Source of the DNA: Polydactylus sextarius
Lineage: Eukaryota > Chordata > Actinopteri > Polynemidae
DNA length: 64,000 bases
Direction: 5' to 3'
NCBI GenBank assembly: GCA_016801845.1
Contig: CM028931.1
Location: forward strand, 14,331,555 to 14,395,554
The position numbers and the translations under genes are program-made. Of the stretch, positions 12,931 through 25,740 are shown piece by piece. Below the pieces are notes generated by a model. The model did no database searches. It was given only the letters and a program-made list of their open reading frames with translations, and was not told where the DNA came from. Within the stretch, counting starts at the first letter, position 1, and every line of letters starts with the position of its first letter.

Positions 12931-13821
12931 CTTGCCCACTTCAGGAGACTTTTTCAGACCCTTCACCACGAGTGCCTTTATTTTCACGAGGGCTCATGCG
13001 CGATCTGCATATGTACCTTACATTGGAGGGTGGGTGGAAGATGACGAGGAGGAGGCCAAAGTGGGACTCAAAGCTCGGATTAAGTCTCGTAAGGTGAAAC
13101 ATAGTGTGAAAGTATTTGGGGATTGTGTGTAGTTCAGATCATTTAAACCAATTAGGCAGTTTTTTGGGGGGATATAGTCAAGTGAGCGGCGGTGGCGGGG
13201 TGAAAATAGACTTTGATTGCAGCCTGATTGATGTGTCGGATTTGTGAAGTTAACAGCTTTTTTTCTTTTACACAAAACCCGCGAGGTAGTAAGCGAACGT
13301 CGGAATTAGTGTATAGGTTTAACTGTTCGCCCGCTGCTATTAACAAGAGAGGGAGGTGGCGGAGGCGGCGGTGGGATTTGCACAATATACACATACTGTT
13401 CGGATTCTGCCGCTGCCTCGCACATGAGCGCACACGGATGAGTAAGACAAACAAAACTCGAAACAAATTAGCGAACCGCTGGCTCTTCTCACGCGAAACC
13501 TGCTCGCGATTCCTCCTCTCCTTTCCAAAAAAAAAAAAAAAAAAACCTGGAAACAGTCAGTCAAGTCAGTGAGCTCCGGGGGGAGCGTTTCAGACAAATG
13601 CACAACATGGCATCATTAGTGCCAAAAAGGGACACTGGAGGTGAGGTGAAGGGGGGGTATTCCATGAAATGTTACTCAGAAAAGAAGAAAACCACCTAAA
13701 AGGCCGGAGAAACACAATGACACATCAAAAGGGAAAACCTGAAAACCTTGGTATAATAAGACTCATGAATAAGCTCAGATCCCAAAGGGACAATGTGTGT
13801 TTAAGTGTGTGAGAGAGTAAA

Positions 13822-13860
13822 GGAGAGAGAGAGAGAGTGTGTGTGTGTGTGTGTGTGTGA
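13822..13860. repeat. Compound GA and GT microsatellite
   Basis: About seven GA units pass into about twelve GT units. Confidence 0.9.
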
Positions 13861-14331
13861 GCACAATCGCAGAATTGCTCAAATCATTGACACAGCAGGA
13901 GAAGGTCCATTCGCCACATTAATGACTTCATTGCTTCGACGTAATCATTTCGGCTCTTGTCTCTGGTCGCGCTTCAAAGACGACGAAACGTTTCATCTCT
14001 TTGATGGAGAAGAAAAAAAAAAAAAAAAAAACTTAGTGGGAACACACCGAACTCACACACTGATAATCAAAAAGAAAAAAAAGAGAGGCTAATTGTTTTC
14101 AGTTTGCTTTATAAAGAGCTGACAGTGTAGATTTATACATTCATCAGATGTAATAAAAGAAAAAGGGCCGGGAGTCTGTTCAGTTTTAGTGTAAAACAGT
14201 ATCAGAGTCTAAACAAGAAGTTTCAAATCAAACATGGTCGCTCGGTCACAGTCAACTTAACGTTAGCTTCATAAACCTGCAGTAGTAAGAAATGTTCTGG
14301 TTTTACAACTGATTTTAAGTCAAGTCAAGTG

Positions 14332-15010
14332 ATCTTCTAGCGACCTTGTCTAGCGACCACCTAACGATCTTCTAGCAACCTTGTCTAGCAACCACCTAGC
14401 AATCTTCTAGCGACCACCTAGCGATCTTCTAGCGACCTTGTCTAGCAACCACCTAGCAATCTTCTAGCGACCACCTAGCGATCTTCTAGCGACCACCTAG
14501 CGATCTTCTAGCGACCTTGTCTAGCAACTACCTAGCAACCTTCTAGCGACCACCTTGCGATCTTCTAGCGACCACCTAGCGATCTTCTAGCGACCTTGTC
14601 TAGCGACCACCTAGCGATCTTCTAGCGACCTTGTCTAGCGACCACCTAGCAACCTTCTAGTGACCACATAGCGATCTTCTAGCGACCTTGTCTAGCGGCC
14701 ACCTAGCGATCTTCTAGTGACCACCTAGCGATCTTCTAGCGACCTTGTCTAGCAACCACCTAGCAACCTTCTAGCGACCACCTAGCGATCTTCTAGCAAC
14801 CACCTAGCAATCTTCTAGCGACCTTGTCTAGCGACCACCAAGTGATCTTCTAGCGACCACCTAGCAATCTTCTAGCCATCTTGTCTAACGAACACCTAGC
14901 GTTCTTGTCTAGCAGTCTTCGAGCAATCTTGTCTAGTGATCACTTAGCTACATTGTCCAGCTCTCACTTCTAGCAATCATGTCTAGCGATCACGTCTAGT
15001 AATCACCTAG
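14332..15010. repeat. Minisatellite with 11- and 13-bp units built on CTAGCGA
   Basis: The array is made of three interleaved units: CTAGCGATCTT, CTAGCGACCAC and the 13-base CTAGCGACCTTGT. They alternate irregularly for about 680 bp, roughly 60 units, with CTAGCAA variants. The last 130 bp are more diverged, so decay is strongest at the right end. There are no spacers, so this is not a CRISPR array. Confidence 0.92.
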
Positions 15011-17714
15011 CGATCATGTCTTGTGTGAAACGTCTCGAAAACTGTTGCAAAAGCTTAAAATTGGGTTTAAACCCATTACATCCCTGGTCACCTTCTTTGT
15101 ATTTTGTGTTATGCACCATCTTCACCTAGCTCGCACTGCTATCTTGTGGATGTTAGCATTTAGCACACAGCTATCATATTTTAAACCTTTCCCAAACGGA
15201 AACTCTGATTTATGCTCCTCAATTATCCATGCAAGAGCACATGTATGCACTTAAACTTGAAATATAAGCAGTGTGCACACTTAGCGGGTGCAGCTATCAA
15301 CACCGTGGACGCCGTAAAAGTAGCTTTTAGCATGACAGACCACTGTTAGCGTACTAAAACTTCAAATTTTGAAGTTTACGTAGGTTCTTTATTGATCTCT
15401 TCAGGGGAATTATTGTCATAGCTTAGTAAGATGTCAGACCACACTTGTGTGGGTTCTCTGTTGTTTTTGTTTTTGTCTTTTTTGGAGCGAGACAGAACAT
15501 GATAAACGTCTCGTCTGTAACTCGGGAAACTCCGACTGGGACGATCAGATTTAATTCAGGTCTGAAGGAGCTGAAACCTCCTCATTTTATTAATTAGCAT
15601 TTCTCACATTTAAAAAAAAAAAAAACCTCTTAAACATGCTCCATTAATCTGTAGCAGTTCGTGTATGGATGATTCACGACATCCTTTGTTTATTTGCACT
15701 TTTCGTGAGTGACACTTCTCGTAGACGGGGAGGTTTTTAACTCGGCATGGGGTAAAAACGTGAAAAACGATCTCTACGGGATAATATTGGTCTAAGTGTC
15801 TGTACCTTGAATAAACACTTTTGATTAAAAACTCCGGTGGACCAGATGCTGTCGAGAAATAAACGCAGAGCATAAAAAATAAAAAAAAAAAAAAAAGAAA
15901 GAAGAAGAAAAAGCACAAACATGGAAGAGTTGGAGTCATCTGGGTTGTGTATGCTCTCAGCGCTGTGACTCATTAGCCGAGTGCCTCATTGTTTTTTGGG
16001 GGGTAACACATTTCCGCTTTTTTTTTTTTTTTTTTTTTTTTTTTGGTTCCGTTTTATGGTTTGTCAACAAATAACTTTTTCTTTTTTTTTTTTTTGTCTT
16101 TTTCCAGAATGGCCCCCTGTTTCTTTTGAGTTGACCCTCATTTCTCTTCGTATTATGACATCACCCCCACCACCACCACCACCACCACCACCGCCGCCGC
16201 CTCCGTTTGTAAGAAGATTTCTGCTTTGAATCCAAAAGTAAAGTGATACTTGTGCCAGAAGTTAAGGGATACAACTTCGCTCCCTCCTGTAAACAACGAG
16301 GGGCCGACAACGAGCCGAGACTGCGGGCGGCGTTAGGTGGGAGAAAAGCTCTTTTTTTACTGTGTTTGAAGAAAAGTCAAACAAATTGCTCAGAGTGACA
16401 AACTCTTCCCGGTGTTTACTGCACGTGTGCGAGTGGCGAGGTTTTGTTGAAGTGCATCAAAGATGTGATATATGGCCGAAAGAGGGTAGAGACGGCTACT
16501 CCGCAGTCTGGTCTTTGTACAAAAAAAAAAAAAAAAAAAAAAAAGAGGGGGGGGGGGGTATAACAGGTTAATGTCATGTCATTTTCCATTAAATCTTTAA
16601 AATAAATAAAGAAATAAAAGTTCTTCTAGGAGTCTAGATGTCGCTGATTGTGGTTATAGGAACTTATACTGGCGGTTTAAAGACTTTAGCGTCTTTAGCT
16701 TTAGCATAAGTGTCACTTTTTTTTTTTTTTAATTTATTAATTAATTCATTTCTTTATTCTCGTGTTAATATAGTCGTTTCTGAAGACATCGTGAGCCCTG
16801 ATCTTGAAAAACGGGTCAAATTTAACCCGAACACAATATAAAAGTTAAAGTAAAGACCGATTATCTAGTTGTTTCTTGTAAAAAACATCAATATGAAGCA
16901 GTAATTACTACGACACGATGGTCTAAAATGACTAAAACGGCCTCATAAATGCTCAGGTCGACTATATTTTCTGTCTTTTTCTTAAAAAACTATAGATATC
17001 ATGATGGTACGTAACAGTAGAGGATTAAATCCAACTAGGGGTGTGTGATGTTTTAAGCGTCACACAGATGAATGAAGCGTAGCTGTGGCCGTCGTCTGCG
17101 TTTCCTACAGACGTCTACGGTGTAACTGTACGTTGGAAACAACGCGGCGTCAAACCGAGTTCACGTAAAGGTCCGTCCGCTGAACGGATGATAAAATGCG
17201 ATCGGTTTCGTTGCCCCCGTGACTCTGTGGTTTTTTCGGAAACCCACAAGCCGCGACGCTAAAGGCCAAATCACCTCTGGCTTTTTTTATTTATATGGAC
17301 GTCGGAGCGGCTAGAGTTTTTTTTTTTTTTCTGTAGCTGCCCGAGGCTGCGGTGATGTAGTCCAGCTCCTTGTGAATTAAAAGGTCTGAGCTGGAGCTGG
17401 AAACCACATTTAAAATCAATTATTAACTCGTATCATTTCAATTTATTAATTCTAATCCACAACCACCTCTGAATATATTACTGCTAAGTGGTAAACAGCA
17501 ATTTTTTTTATATATTTTTGTTTTTATAATTAAAAAAAAAAATGGATTTGACTTCATTTGGTTTTGAAATTATAAAATACCTCTTTTTTTCCTTCAATTG
17601 TTGTTATTGTTATTCAATGCGATTAAAGGAGAAACACTGTTGGAAATTGGTTTATGTTACGGTCTGAGATCTGACAGCATGCATGGTGTGGAGTTTCCAT
17701 GTCAACACACACAC

Positions 17715-17746
<32 letters not shown>

Positions 17747-18220
17747 CCAAAAAAAGCACAGGACCGGGGACTTAAGTGGCAAACACTCTGCAGGCCTGCC
17801 CAATTTTCAAGGCGATTTCCAAACTTGAGAAAGAGCGGGCTGTGAATAATTGTGGTGCTCTTCATGCTCGTGATAATAATGTTATTCTAAAGGGGTGAAA
17901 GTGGTACAAATGGTGGAAAAAACACTTAAGAAAGGAGGAGGAAAAGAAAAAGGAAAAAAAAAAAAAAGGAGGAAAAGAAAAGAAGGTAGGACATGTTGGA
18001 AACCGCACGTTTTAACTCGCTGCCAAATTACTCATTTATCATGAGGTTTCATTTACTCTGACAATTAAAAACTACATAAGGGTTTTAGTAACACCAGTTC
18101 TCTGCCCTGTGGCGAAACAACAGCGAGCTGAAGGAAAAAGACTCTAGCGCTCCGGTTCTAAGTCGACCTGTGACTGTTTAGACGTCGACACCATGTTTGA
18201 GGGTTGATGGAGGCTCCGTC
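15011..18220. other. Gene-free interval with homopolymers
   Basis: No gene was recognised. It holds long poly-T and poly-A runs (for example 16018-16044 and 16520-16543), a CCA/CCG tract at about 16161-16203 and a CA microsatellite at 17717-17745. The segment around 17995-18080 is unique and could be regulatory. Confidence 0.6.
17717..17745. repeat. CA microsatellite
   Basis: About fourteen AC units, preceded by shorter imperfect CA tracts. Confidence 0.9.
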
Positions 18221-19259
18221 TTAAAGGTGGATGATGGAGAAACTTCAACAATATCAAGACGTTGTCTATGAAGATTGTTGTAGCTCCATGTTTTAAAGTG
18301 CTGGATAAACTTCATAATATTCTTCTGTTTTTATTAACATGTACTTGTACTTTTACTTTCATTACTTCTTTCATTACTACTCCAGACTTTTACTGGAGAA
18401 TCATTCTAGTGATGACTTGAACTTTGGTCGAGTGTCTGTACTTTTACTATAGTATCTGTACTTCTACTCTAGTACCTGTACTTCTACTCTAGTGTCTGTA
18501 CTTCTACTCTAGTGTCTGTACTTCTACTCTAGTGTCTGTACTTCTACTCTAGTGTCTGTACTTCTACTCTAGTACCTGTACTTCTACTATAGTGTCTGTA
18601 CTTCTACTGTAGTGTCTGTACTTCTACTATAGTATCTGTACTTCTACTCTAGTGCCTGTACTTCTACTCTAGTACATCTACTTCTACTCTAGTATATCTA
18701 CTTCTACTCTAGTACATCTACTTCTACTCTAGTACATCTACTTCTACTCTAGTATATCTACTTCTACTCTAGTGTCTGTACTTCTACTCTAGTATCTCTA
18801 CTTCTACTCTAGTACATCTACTTCTACTCTAGTGTCTGTACTTCTACTCTAGTATCTCTACTTCTACTCTAGTACATCTACTTCTACTCTAGTATATCTA
18901 CTTCTACTCTAGTGTCTGTACTTCTACTCTAGTATCTCTACTTCTACTCTAGTACATCTACTTCTACTCTAGTACATCTACTTCTACTCTAGTGTCTGTA
19001 CTTCTACTCTAGTATCTCTACTTCTACTCTAGTACATCTACTTCTACTCTAGTATATCTACTTCTACTCTAGTACATCTACTTCTACTCTAGTGTCTGTA
19101 CTTCTACTCTAGTATCTCTACTTCTACTCTAGTACATCTACTTCTACTCTAGTACATCTACTTCTACTCTAGTGTCTGTACTTCTACTCTAGTATCTCTA
19201 CTTCTACTCTAGTATATCTACTTCTACTCTAGCTTGACTTTCAGGTACTTACAACACTG
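18221..19259 (+). mobile_element. Minisatellite-bearing hAT-like element (family C), copy 1
   Basis: The element consists of a 200-bp flank (from TTAAAGGTGGATGATGGAGA through CTTTTACTTTCATTACTTCT) followed by the 20-bp minisatellite and a short tail ending TACAACACTG. The same three parts occur in the same order, reverse-complemented, at 58487-59121, which shows they move as a unit. The CAGTGTTG-type terminus seen in the other copy resembles hAT transposon ends. No transposase is present. Borders are approximate. Confidence 0.65.
18424..19232. repeat. 20-bp minisatellite, about 40 units
   Basis: The unit is CTTCTACTCTAGTGTCTGTA with variants in the last eight bases (GTACATCTA, GTATCTCTA, GTATATCTA). 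Units near the left end are mostly the GTGTCTGTA type. Further right, variants recur in an ordered cycle, which suggests amplification of multi-unit blocks. Confidence 0.95.
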
Positions 19260-20326
19260 CTTGTTGTGTGCTTGTAGAAATAGGGTGGACCCTCCCCACC
19301 TTAACGATGCTCTGCTGTGTAAAATCTCTCTACTACATCAAGTTGTCCCGTCCGCTGAGTGAAATTATCGGCTCGTCGGGCTCCGATATAAAGTTATGGT
19401 CTAGTCTCTTCGTGGCGGCGAATTTGCAGCTCGCGGCGGCTTAATAAGATGCAGTCTGAGCTTTTTGTTTGATATCCTGTGTTGGCAAAAATGTGGCGCA
19501 CGTTTCCGATTTGTTGTCAGTTTAGTTAGCGCGCGTTCGCTTGGCTCGTTTTCTGTATATTACGTTAACGTTAGCGTCATCCTGACAGAGTCTAATACTC
19601 ATATACAATCAAATCTAATTCAACACACACAAGGCTGAAATTGGTTACAGCTCTAGATGTCTGCAGCGTGAACCGGTCTGTAATAATATTTGCTATCTGA
19701 GGAGTAAACCTCATTTTTTAAACATGATATCATATATGTGGTCATCAGTTGCAGGTTTAAGACCCTTCAACTTGGTTTGTTTGTAAGAATGAGTTAGCTA
19801 GCTGGCTAACCTGACAAAAATCAATAGTAGTGATCGGTTTCCTCTGGAATTATTCCTCCACAATCACTATGTGTACTTTCTATGTACCGCACAACAACAA
19901 ATAACCCGGTCACCTGCTTCGACGTCACCTGTTTTATGAGTTTACCAGACTAGGACTTCCGCACGAAGCCGAAAACTCATTCACGCTTCCCTTAAGTCCA
20001 AACACATCCGTATCAGACGCTGCGGACGTGTTTTACATAACAAGACGAAGCGCGTTCAAAACGAGATGAATCACCTGTTGTCTGAGATAGCGAGTTCCAG
20101 ATTTGCCTGCGAAAATTGGAAACATAGAAGCAGGAAGTCACTATAAGCGCCCGGCTGCTCATTTAGCTCAATCTTCCCATTGAATCCAAGAGGAGTAAAT
20201 AAGCGCGTTTGAGTTTGTGTGGGCGGCTGAGTGACTGTACCTTCATGTGCAAAGGACAGACAGGAAGCATGTGTGCGCGCTTACAGTGTTTTGTCTGTGG
20301 TTTGAGCAACCAGACTGCTTTTTTCA

Positions 20327-20330
<4 letters not shown>

Positions 20331-20360
<30 letters not shown>
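20331..20360. repeat. TG microsatellite
   Basis: Fifteen GT units. Confidence 0.9.
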
Positions 20361-20361
<1 letters not shown>

Positions 20362-21059
20362 TAATGCCTCAGAGTGCTCAACCAAGTGTCTGTGTATGAA
20401 CTGAATTATGCATCAGGAGTTTCCCCGTCCTCTTATCTCACTTCTTATCCTCGTCTCCTTCGCTCATCTTAACCCCCGCGATCTCGATCTCTCTCTCCGT
20501 CGTTTGGTTGTTTTTCTGATATTCATCTCCTTAACGTGACCTTTGTTCTGTCTCTCATCCTCCGCCATTGCCCCCCCTCCCAAAACACTCCCCGTCCTCC
20601 TCCTTCTCTCTCTGTCACTCAGGCCCCTCCCAAGCCAACTCATGCGTAAGGTAGTGGGGTGAAAATGCTGCGCTCTCGGTGCACACAGCCTCTCTCTCTG
20701 CACGCAATAGTAGCTGGGATCGTGTGAGAAAGGCCAGCAGACGCGATGCAGCCCCCGCGCTGCTGCGGCAGCACGAAGCCACGGAGGAGAGGACCTGTCG
20801 GTGCGAACGGAGGGGAGGGAGCGAGGGGGGTGTTAGTGTAAAAAAAAAAAAAAAAAAAATACCCACAACAAGGGGTCTCGGCGCAGCAGAAACCATAGCA
20901 ACGTTTCACACTGGTGAGGTTTTTTTTTTTTTTTTCCCCTCTTTCCACCGCCATCACCGGGGTCAATCAGGCGGGGTCTCACGCAATGCCACTCTTAAAG
21001 AGGAGGAGGGGGGGAGTGGAGTGACAGAACGCACGAGAAAAACAAACAACGCTGAGTGA

Positions 21060-21480
21060 CTTTCCATTCATTTAGGAGGGCTCCTAATGAAATCTGTGGC
21101 TCAGAAATCCCCGAGCATATTTCATTTAAACACATTGATTTAAAGTGGTGATTACCTCAGAGGCGGAGTGGGTTCAAATCGCACCCATCACTCATTCTCT
21201 TTTGATTTTCGGGGGCTCAATCCTCAAAGGCCGACCAGCCGACCAGCCAGCCGGCCGGCCGGCCTGGTCCTTTGACTCCATTTCCCCTCGGGTCCCCCGC
21301 AGCCGCTCTCTACACCTCAGCCCGCCGCCGCCGCTCTCATTTCATGGGGGCGGCGCCGTAATGAAGTCCTCGCCCTCTGATGTATGTTCCTCGGAGGCAG
21401 CGGGCCGTGTGGGCCCGGCCGCTGAGCAAGCGAAGGCCTCTCCATTACAGACGGGTTAACGTCTTGTGTCAAGCTTTGGC
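21060..21480. promoter_or_regulatory. Candidate conserved non-coding element
   Basis: This is a long, unique block with higher GC than its surroundings. The left part contains AATCTGTGGCTCAGAAATCC and CATTTAAACACATTGATTTA, typical of unique regulatory DNA. The right part is GC-rich. There is no recognisable protein. Confidence 0.25.
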
Positions 21481-21931
21481 CGGCGCGGCTGCAGTTGTGA
21501 TAACAACGTAATGACTTTCTACCTCTGATTACCAAAGACTCCGAAACACACGCAGGATCAAAGTAAATAAAACAGAGTAGCACCTTCGGCTAGAATAATA
21601 AACCCCCCTCAGAAGTGGTGCATGCTGGGAGGATTACTCATATTTTTTCATCTAATTAGGACAATACATCATTTACATTTCACACGGTGGATTGGGGCCA
21701 AACGGAGAGGCCCGGGTTCCTCAACGTGGGGCAAAGTTAAAACTCACGAGGAAAATGAATCAAATGCATCAAATGCACAGAGTGTGTTCAATTATTTGGA
21801 CAAAAACATGACCATTTTTTTGGTTAATGGGTGTAATTGTAGTCGTGGCTTACATCTTAGGTAACATAAGGCAGGAAATCAGCCAAGATATATTGCAGAG
21901 TCTTTCTTTAAATAGACAGCTGAGAGGGTAT

Positions 21932-21954
21932 TGTGTGTGTGTGTGTGTGTGTGT
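21932..21954. repeat. TG microsatellite
   Basis: About eleven TG units. Confidence 0.9.
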
Positions 21955-22825
21955 TTGTCGCGCTGTTTGAATACAGGTTTTCTAGATTTAAGAGTGTGTG
22001 TGCGTCTCAGATGGCGCAGGTGTCTGTGTGTGTGTCGGTGTGTGTGTGTGGTCCCACAGCGGAGGTGCTGGCTGTGATAGAGTTGGGGTGGGGTGGGGGG
22101 GGCTTTTAGTGAGGAGGCCTCTTGGAGAACCATCACTCGCAGGGTTCATATCTGTTTCCCATCTTTTCCAAGTGGCTCTTGAGGAACTGTGGGTTTCCCC
22201 CATTTCATTTTGGGGGAAAAAAAAGGGGAGAAAAGAGGAAAAAAAAGAACCTTTTATGAAATTACAAGTACTTGAAAAGATCTAATGTGGTCTTAATTGT
22301 CTCGTTGCATTTGACAATGAGTGTAGAGGGGAAACCAAGAGGTTGGAGGGGAGGTAGAGGAGGAAAAGGGGGGGGCGGTTTCTCAAGTATGTTTCAAATT
22401 ACAATAGGGAGCTCTACAGAAAACGTGCTTGTCTTTGTTGTGTGGCTTTGTTTTCTTGAACAGAGCAAGGAGGTGCGAGGCTTGAGTGGAGCGCTTTTCC
22501 TCGCCGAATCGAAAATGAATGACGAGCTTGGATCTGAGTGAACGGTGCCGCTTGGCAGCAAAATGTGGCGAATGAATGAATTTTTCAGACAGACGCGTCA
22601 TTGGTGAATAGTTGGGTCAAAAAAAAAAAGGGAGTTGCATGACTATTCTACGTGTCACTATACCTATAGTAGATGCAGATAGTTAAAGTGGAAATAAATT
22701 AAACTGAATGTTGGCAATAAAATTTCCAAAATTTCCAAATTTCCTGACCCATTCTGGCTTCTGACTGCTACAAAAAGATACTAAATATACCTGTATGTCT
22801 AATTTGAGTGAGTGTGTTCAGGTTT

Positions 22826-23192
22826 CAGTAATATCGAGTTTGCTAACAGTGAAAGTAAATGGGGCAGCCAGCCAAACGTATCTAAATTGTCATTTTTTAA
22901 CCACTAATAAAGCTCAAAATATCATTTCACTTCAACAGTAGCATGAATAGGGTCCCTACACATAAACTGAAGTGCTGATAACTTAGCAAGTGAACTGAGA
23001 GTTTATTAAAGATACGTTTGGCTGGCTGCCCCATTTACTTTCATTGTTAGCTATTTGGTTTTGAAAACAAAAGACGGTCAAACTCGATATTACTTATTAC
23101 AACCAACGTAAAATCTCTCTTGAGGGGGTGTTTGACTCGAATTGGTGGTGAAATAGACCCTGGGTTCAAATTAATCCGGACCATCACTTTAA
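22826..23192 (+). mobile_element. TTAA-flanked foldback element (family A), copy 1, deleted
   Basis: The copy contains both inverted arms: AGTGAAAGTAAATGGGGCAG on the left, and its complement CCCCATTTACTTTCATTGTTA on the right. Between them is the family core TGAATAGGGTCCCTACACAT. The outer left terminus and part of the core, compared with copy 2, are missing. The right terminus is intact and ends GGACCATCACTTTAA. Confidence 0.8.
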
Positions 23193-24806
23193 CGGCAGCC
23201 ATCTTGGCTTCGTAGCAAAAGAGACAAGTGGTTGGCACAATTTGCACTATGCAAGATAGTGCACATTGCAAGATCTTGGTGAAATATTAAGTTAGTGTGC
23301 TAGAGCCACATGTACAACTGCAGCTAACAAATTCATTAAAATATGTTTAAAAAGTAGAATAATTGTTTCCCAGCCTGTCAACAACCAGTGAGAACAAACT
23401 CCTCTTATAGCATCCGTATGTTTAAAAAGCCCATCCCTTGCCTCAGGCACAGCAACAAGTGATTTCACTGTACGCGAGCCTGCTGCAGCCACAAAAACCA
23501 AAAACCGAGGCGATCCCACGAAAAACTGCTCGACTATGTATGGCCACCCCTGCTGCCGGGTTTCTCCTCAGCCAGCTGCTGTCGCCTAATTAGCCATTTC
23601 AAGAATCACCCCGCCAGAAGAGACGTGTTTCCATGTATGTGAACTTCCCTCCTCGCCAGTCATTCACTCCGACACGTTTCCCACCCTCCTCGACTACAAA
23701 TCTGCATATGGCGCACATCTGGGGGGCCTTCGTTCATGAACGGTCGGGGCACCGAGGTGGTTATCTGATGAGAGGAACACACAAGGAAAAATCTGGCAGG
23801 CCTTTCTGCTTACTGTGTGACAGAGTCGATGTTGACAGAGGGAAGGTTTGAGAAACAAATGTGTCTCGGATCCCACGGAGCTAGAAACGAACGAGTGGGT
23901 AAACACAAACGCTGGGGTTATTTTCCTGCGAATTGGCATCTTGTAACACAAAACTACTCAGTTTGACAGTTTATTGCCTTTGATTTCTTTTCTTTTTTGT
24001 TTTAATGGAATCAAAAGGCCGACCTTTGTTCCGCACAGGATTTACAGCTTACAAAAATAAAGACGCGCACACACAGAGACACACATATGCAAACAAAATC
24101 ATGTCTAATTGGATCAGGGCAGCTCTTTGGGCTGAGTCACTGACCACGGAGGCCTTGTGCTCTGATAAGAAGGGATCAACCAGCGCTGATGTCTTTATAT
24201 TGACCTCCACTGGTCTCTGGGTGTCCACTGACACCTGACTCAGCCAGCTTTATCCTCCACACTGGAGCCTAATGTCTGCTGATGGCGGAGACCACCATCT
24301 CCTCTTTAGTTTGGGTGCACTGGGCCGCGCACACGCAACTCCGTCACCCACCCACCTCTCATTAGGACGAGACGACCTGTTTCTGCGCAAATGACTCTTT
24401 CTGGATTCAATGCGGGTGGTGGCACAGGGGTTTCCCACTCATTGTGCCCCCCCCCCTCCCTCTCCTGGTAGAGAGATAATAATTAGGCCCAGGGCTGTGC
24501 TAAAATACCCTCAGAGTCTGGTTCTGGTTGGATTTATACAAGCATTTAACATTATGTGGCTTTTAGAACAATTTAGAAAAATTATACCCCACTGATAGTG
24601 GTCTTAAGTTGTGGTTTTTCCCATTACATAGAGCATATGCACGGCAAGAAGCATGTAGCAGCATGAAAACCTGCATGATATTAAAAGTATGCACAGCAGC
24701 AAATTTGGCAGGGAAGTGGCTACCTCAGAGACCCCACCAACAGCGCGGCAATTTTCCCATGCTTTATGTATGACATGTATACGCTCTGTGACTTGTTTTC
24801 CACGGG

Positions 24807-24855
<49 letters not shown>

Positions 24856-25291
24856 GATCTACTACGGTAAGATATGATTCACCGTGGGTGGTGCGTTGTT
24901 TAAGTGACAGAAACAACTTGTAATGGAGAAAATGACTTGTGAATGTTACATAAGTCGGCGGAAGTTGAACTAAAACTATTGATTCACGGCTGAGTTTTCA
25001 TGTTGGTTTGCTGAGGGGTCGAGGGCCGAACATATTCAATAAAAAAATAAAAATAATAAATTAGGCTATATAAAAAATTATTTCTTCACATGCAAACATG
25101 AACTTAATTTTTAGTATATTGAACCTAGAACAAGTATCGTGAAGCTTAGTCTTATTAGTTATCGCCTATAAACGCGGAGATAACATTTCAAAATAAAAGA
25201 ACCATCGGTGGCAGTCAGTTCATGTGCCTTTATTTCTAGTAATTTCCAACGAAAATCCAATCATCAAACATATTAACAGTCCATAGGAAGA
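23193..25291. other. Gene-free interval
   Basis: No gene was recognised. The block at about 24090-24300 is unique and balanced in composition and may be regulatory. A 42-bp TA tract lies at 24811-24852. Confidence 0.55.
24811..24852. repeat. TA microsatellite
   Basis: About twenty-one TA units. Confidence 0.92.
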
Positions 25292-25740
25292 CTAAGTTAT
25301 GTCCATCTACCTCTGGTTCATGGGTCATATGCTTGTAAACATTATGAATGAGAGTCAATGGAGAGAAATGTGTGTGTTTGAAATGTGTCATTTTTTTTTC
25401 ACATATGATGTTTGTGAATTTTAAAGATAATGTTTGACGTGGAGAGAGCTCCGTTTAGTGACAGGCAGCAAACGACGCTCGTCTCTGACGGCTAACGTTA
25501 GCTTAACGGCTAGCTACAGCTAAGCTAGGACAAAAACATCGGACCTGGTCAGTTTCATCACCTGCTCCTCGTTCTCCCTTCAGCCGGGAAGAGACGGGGA
25601 AAAGAAACTGTGACGCGACGTCACCTACTAGACTGTTTGGTTCGTAGTCGAACCAGTTACGAAGTCAAAGTGGATCAGAAAATAATCTTTATCTCTCCGT
25701 TGACCTTCCAAGGACCTCAACCGGAATAGGTGTGACTTAG
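25292..25740 (+). mobile_element. Repeat family B, copy 1, internally deleted
   Basis: The copy begins CTAAGTTATGTCCATCTACC and ends GGTGTGACTTAG. It shares with copy 2 the segments TATGAATGAGAGTCAATGGA, CACATATGATGTTTGTGAAT, GAGAGAGCTC and GACAGGCAGCAAACG. It is about 120 bp shorter because the segment around the 'gtcttgactcacac' block of copy 2 is missing. The short inverted ends CTAAGTCAC/GTGACTTAG mark the borders. No coding capacity is seen. Confidence 0.75.

Larger units (their letters stand above)
8373..14331. other. Gene-free interval
   Basis: No gene was recognised. An open frame of 168 codons at 8429-8935 (plus) is the longest low-repeat frame outside tmem174, but it has no recognisable domain and its length is compatible with chance in 64 kb. 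From about 8940 to 10760 the DNA is AT-rich with poly-T runs. The block 12700-12930 looks like unique regulatory DNA. CA/TG, GA and TTA tracts are listed separately. Confidence 0.6.
19260..22825. other. Gene-free interval
   Basis: No gene was recognised. It holds TG microsatellites, purine/pyrimidine blocks and a GC-richer unique block at about 21060-21480 with a CCGGCCGGCCGG palindromic core near 21250. Open frames here are short and overlap on both strands. Confidence 0.6.

Noticed and set aside
18424..19232. Regular 20-bp repeats considered as a CRISPR array
   Set aside because: Units are contiguous with no unique spacers, and the genome is eukaryotic.
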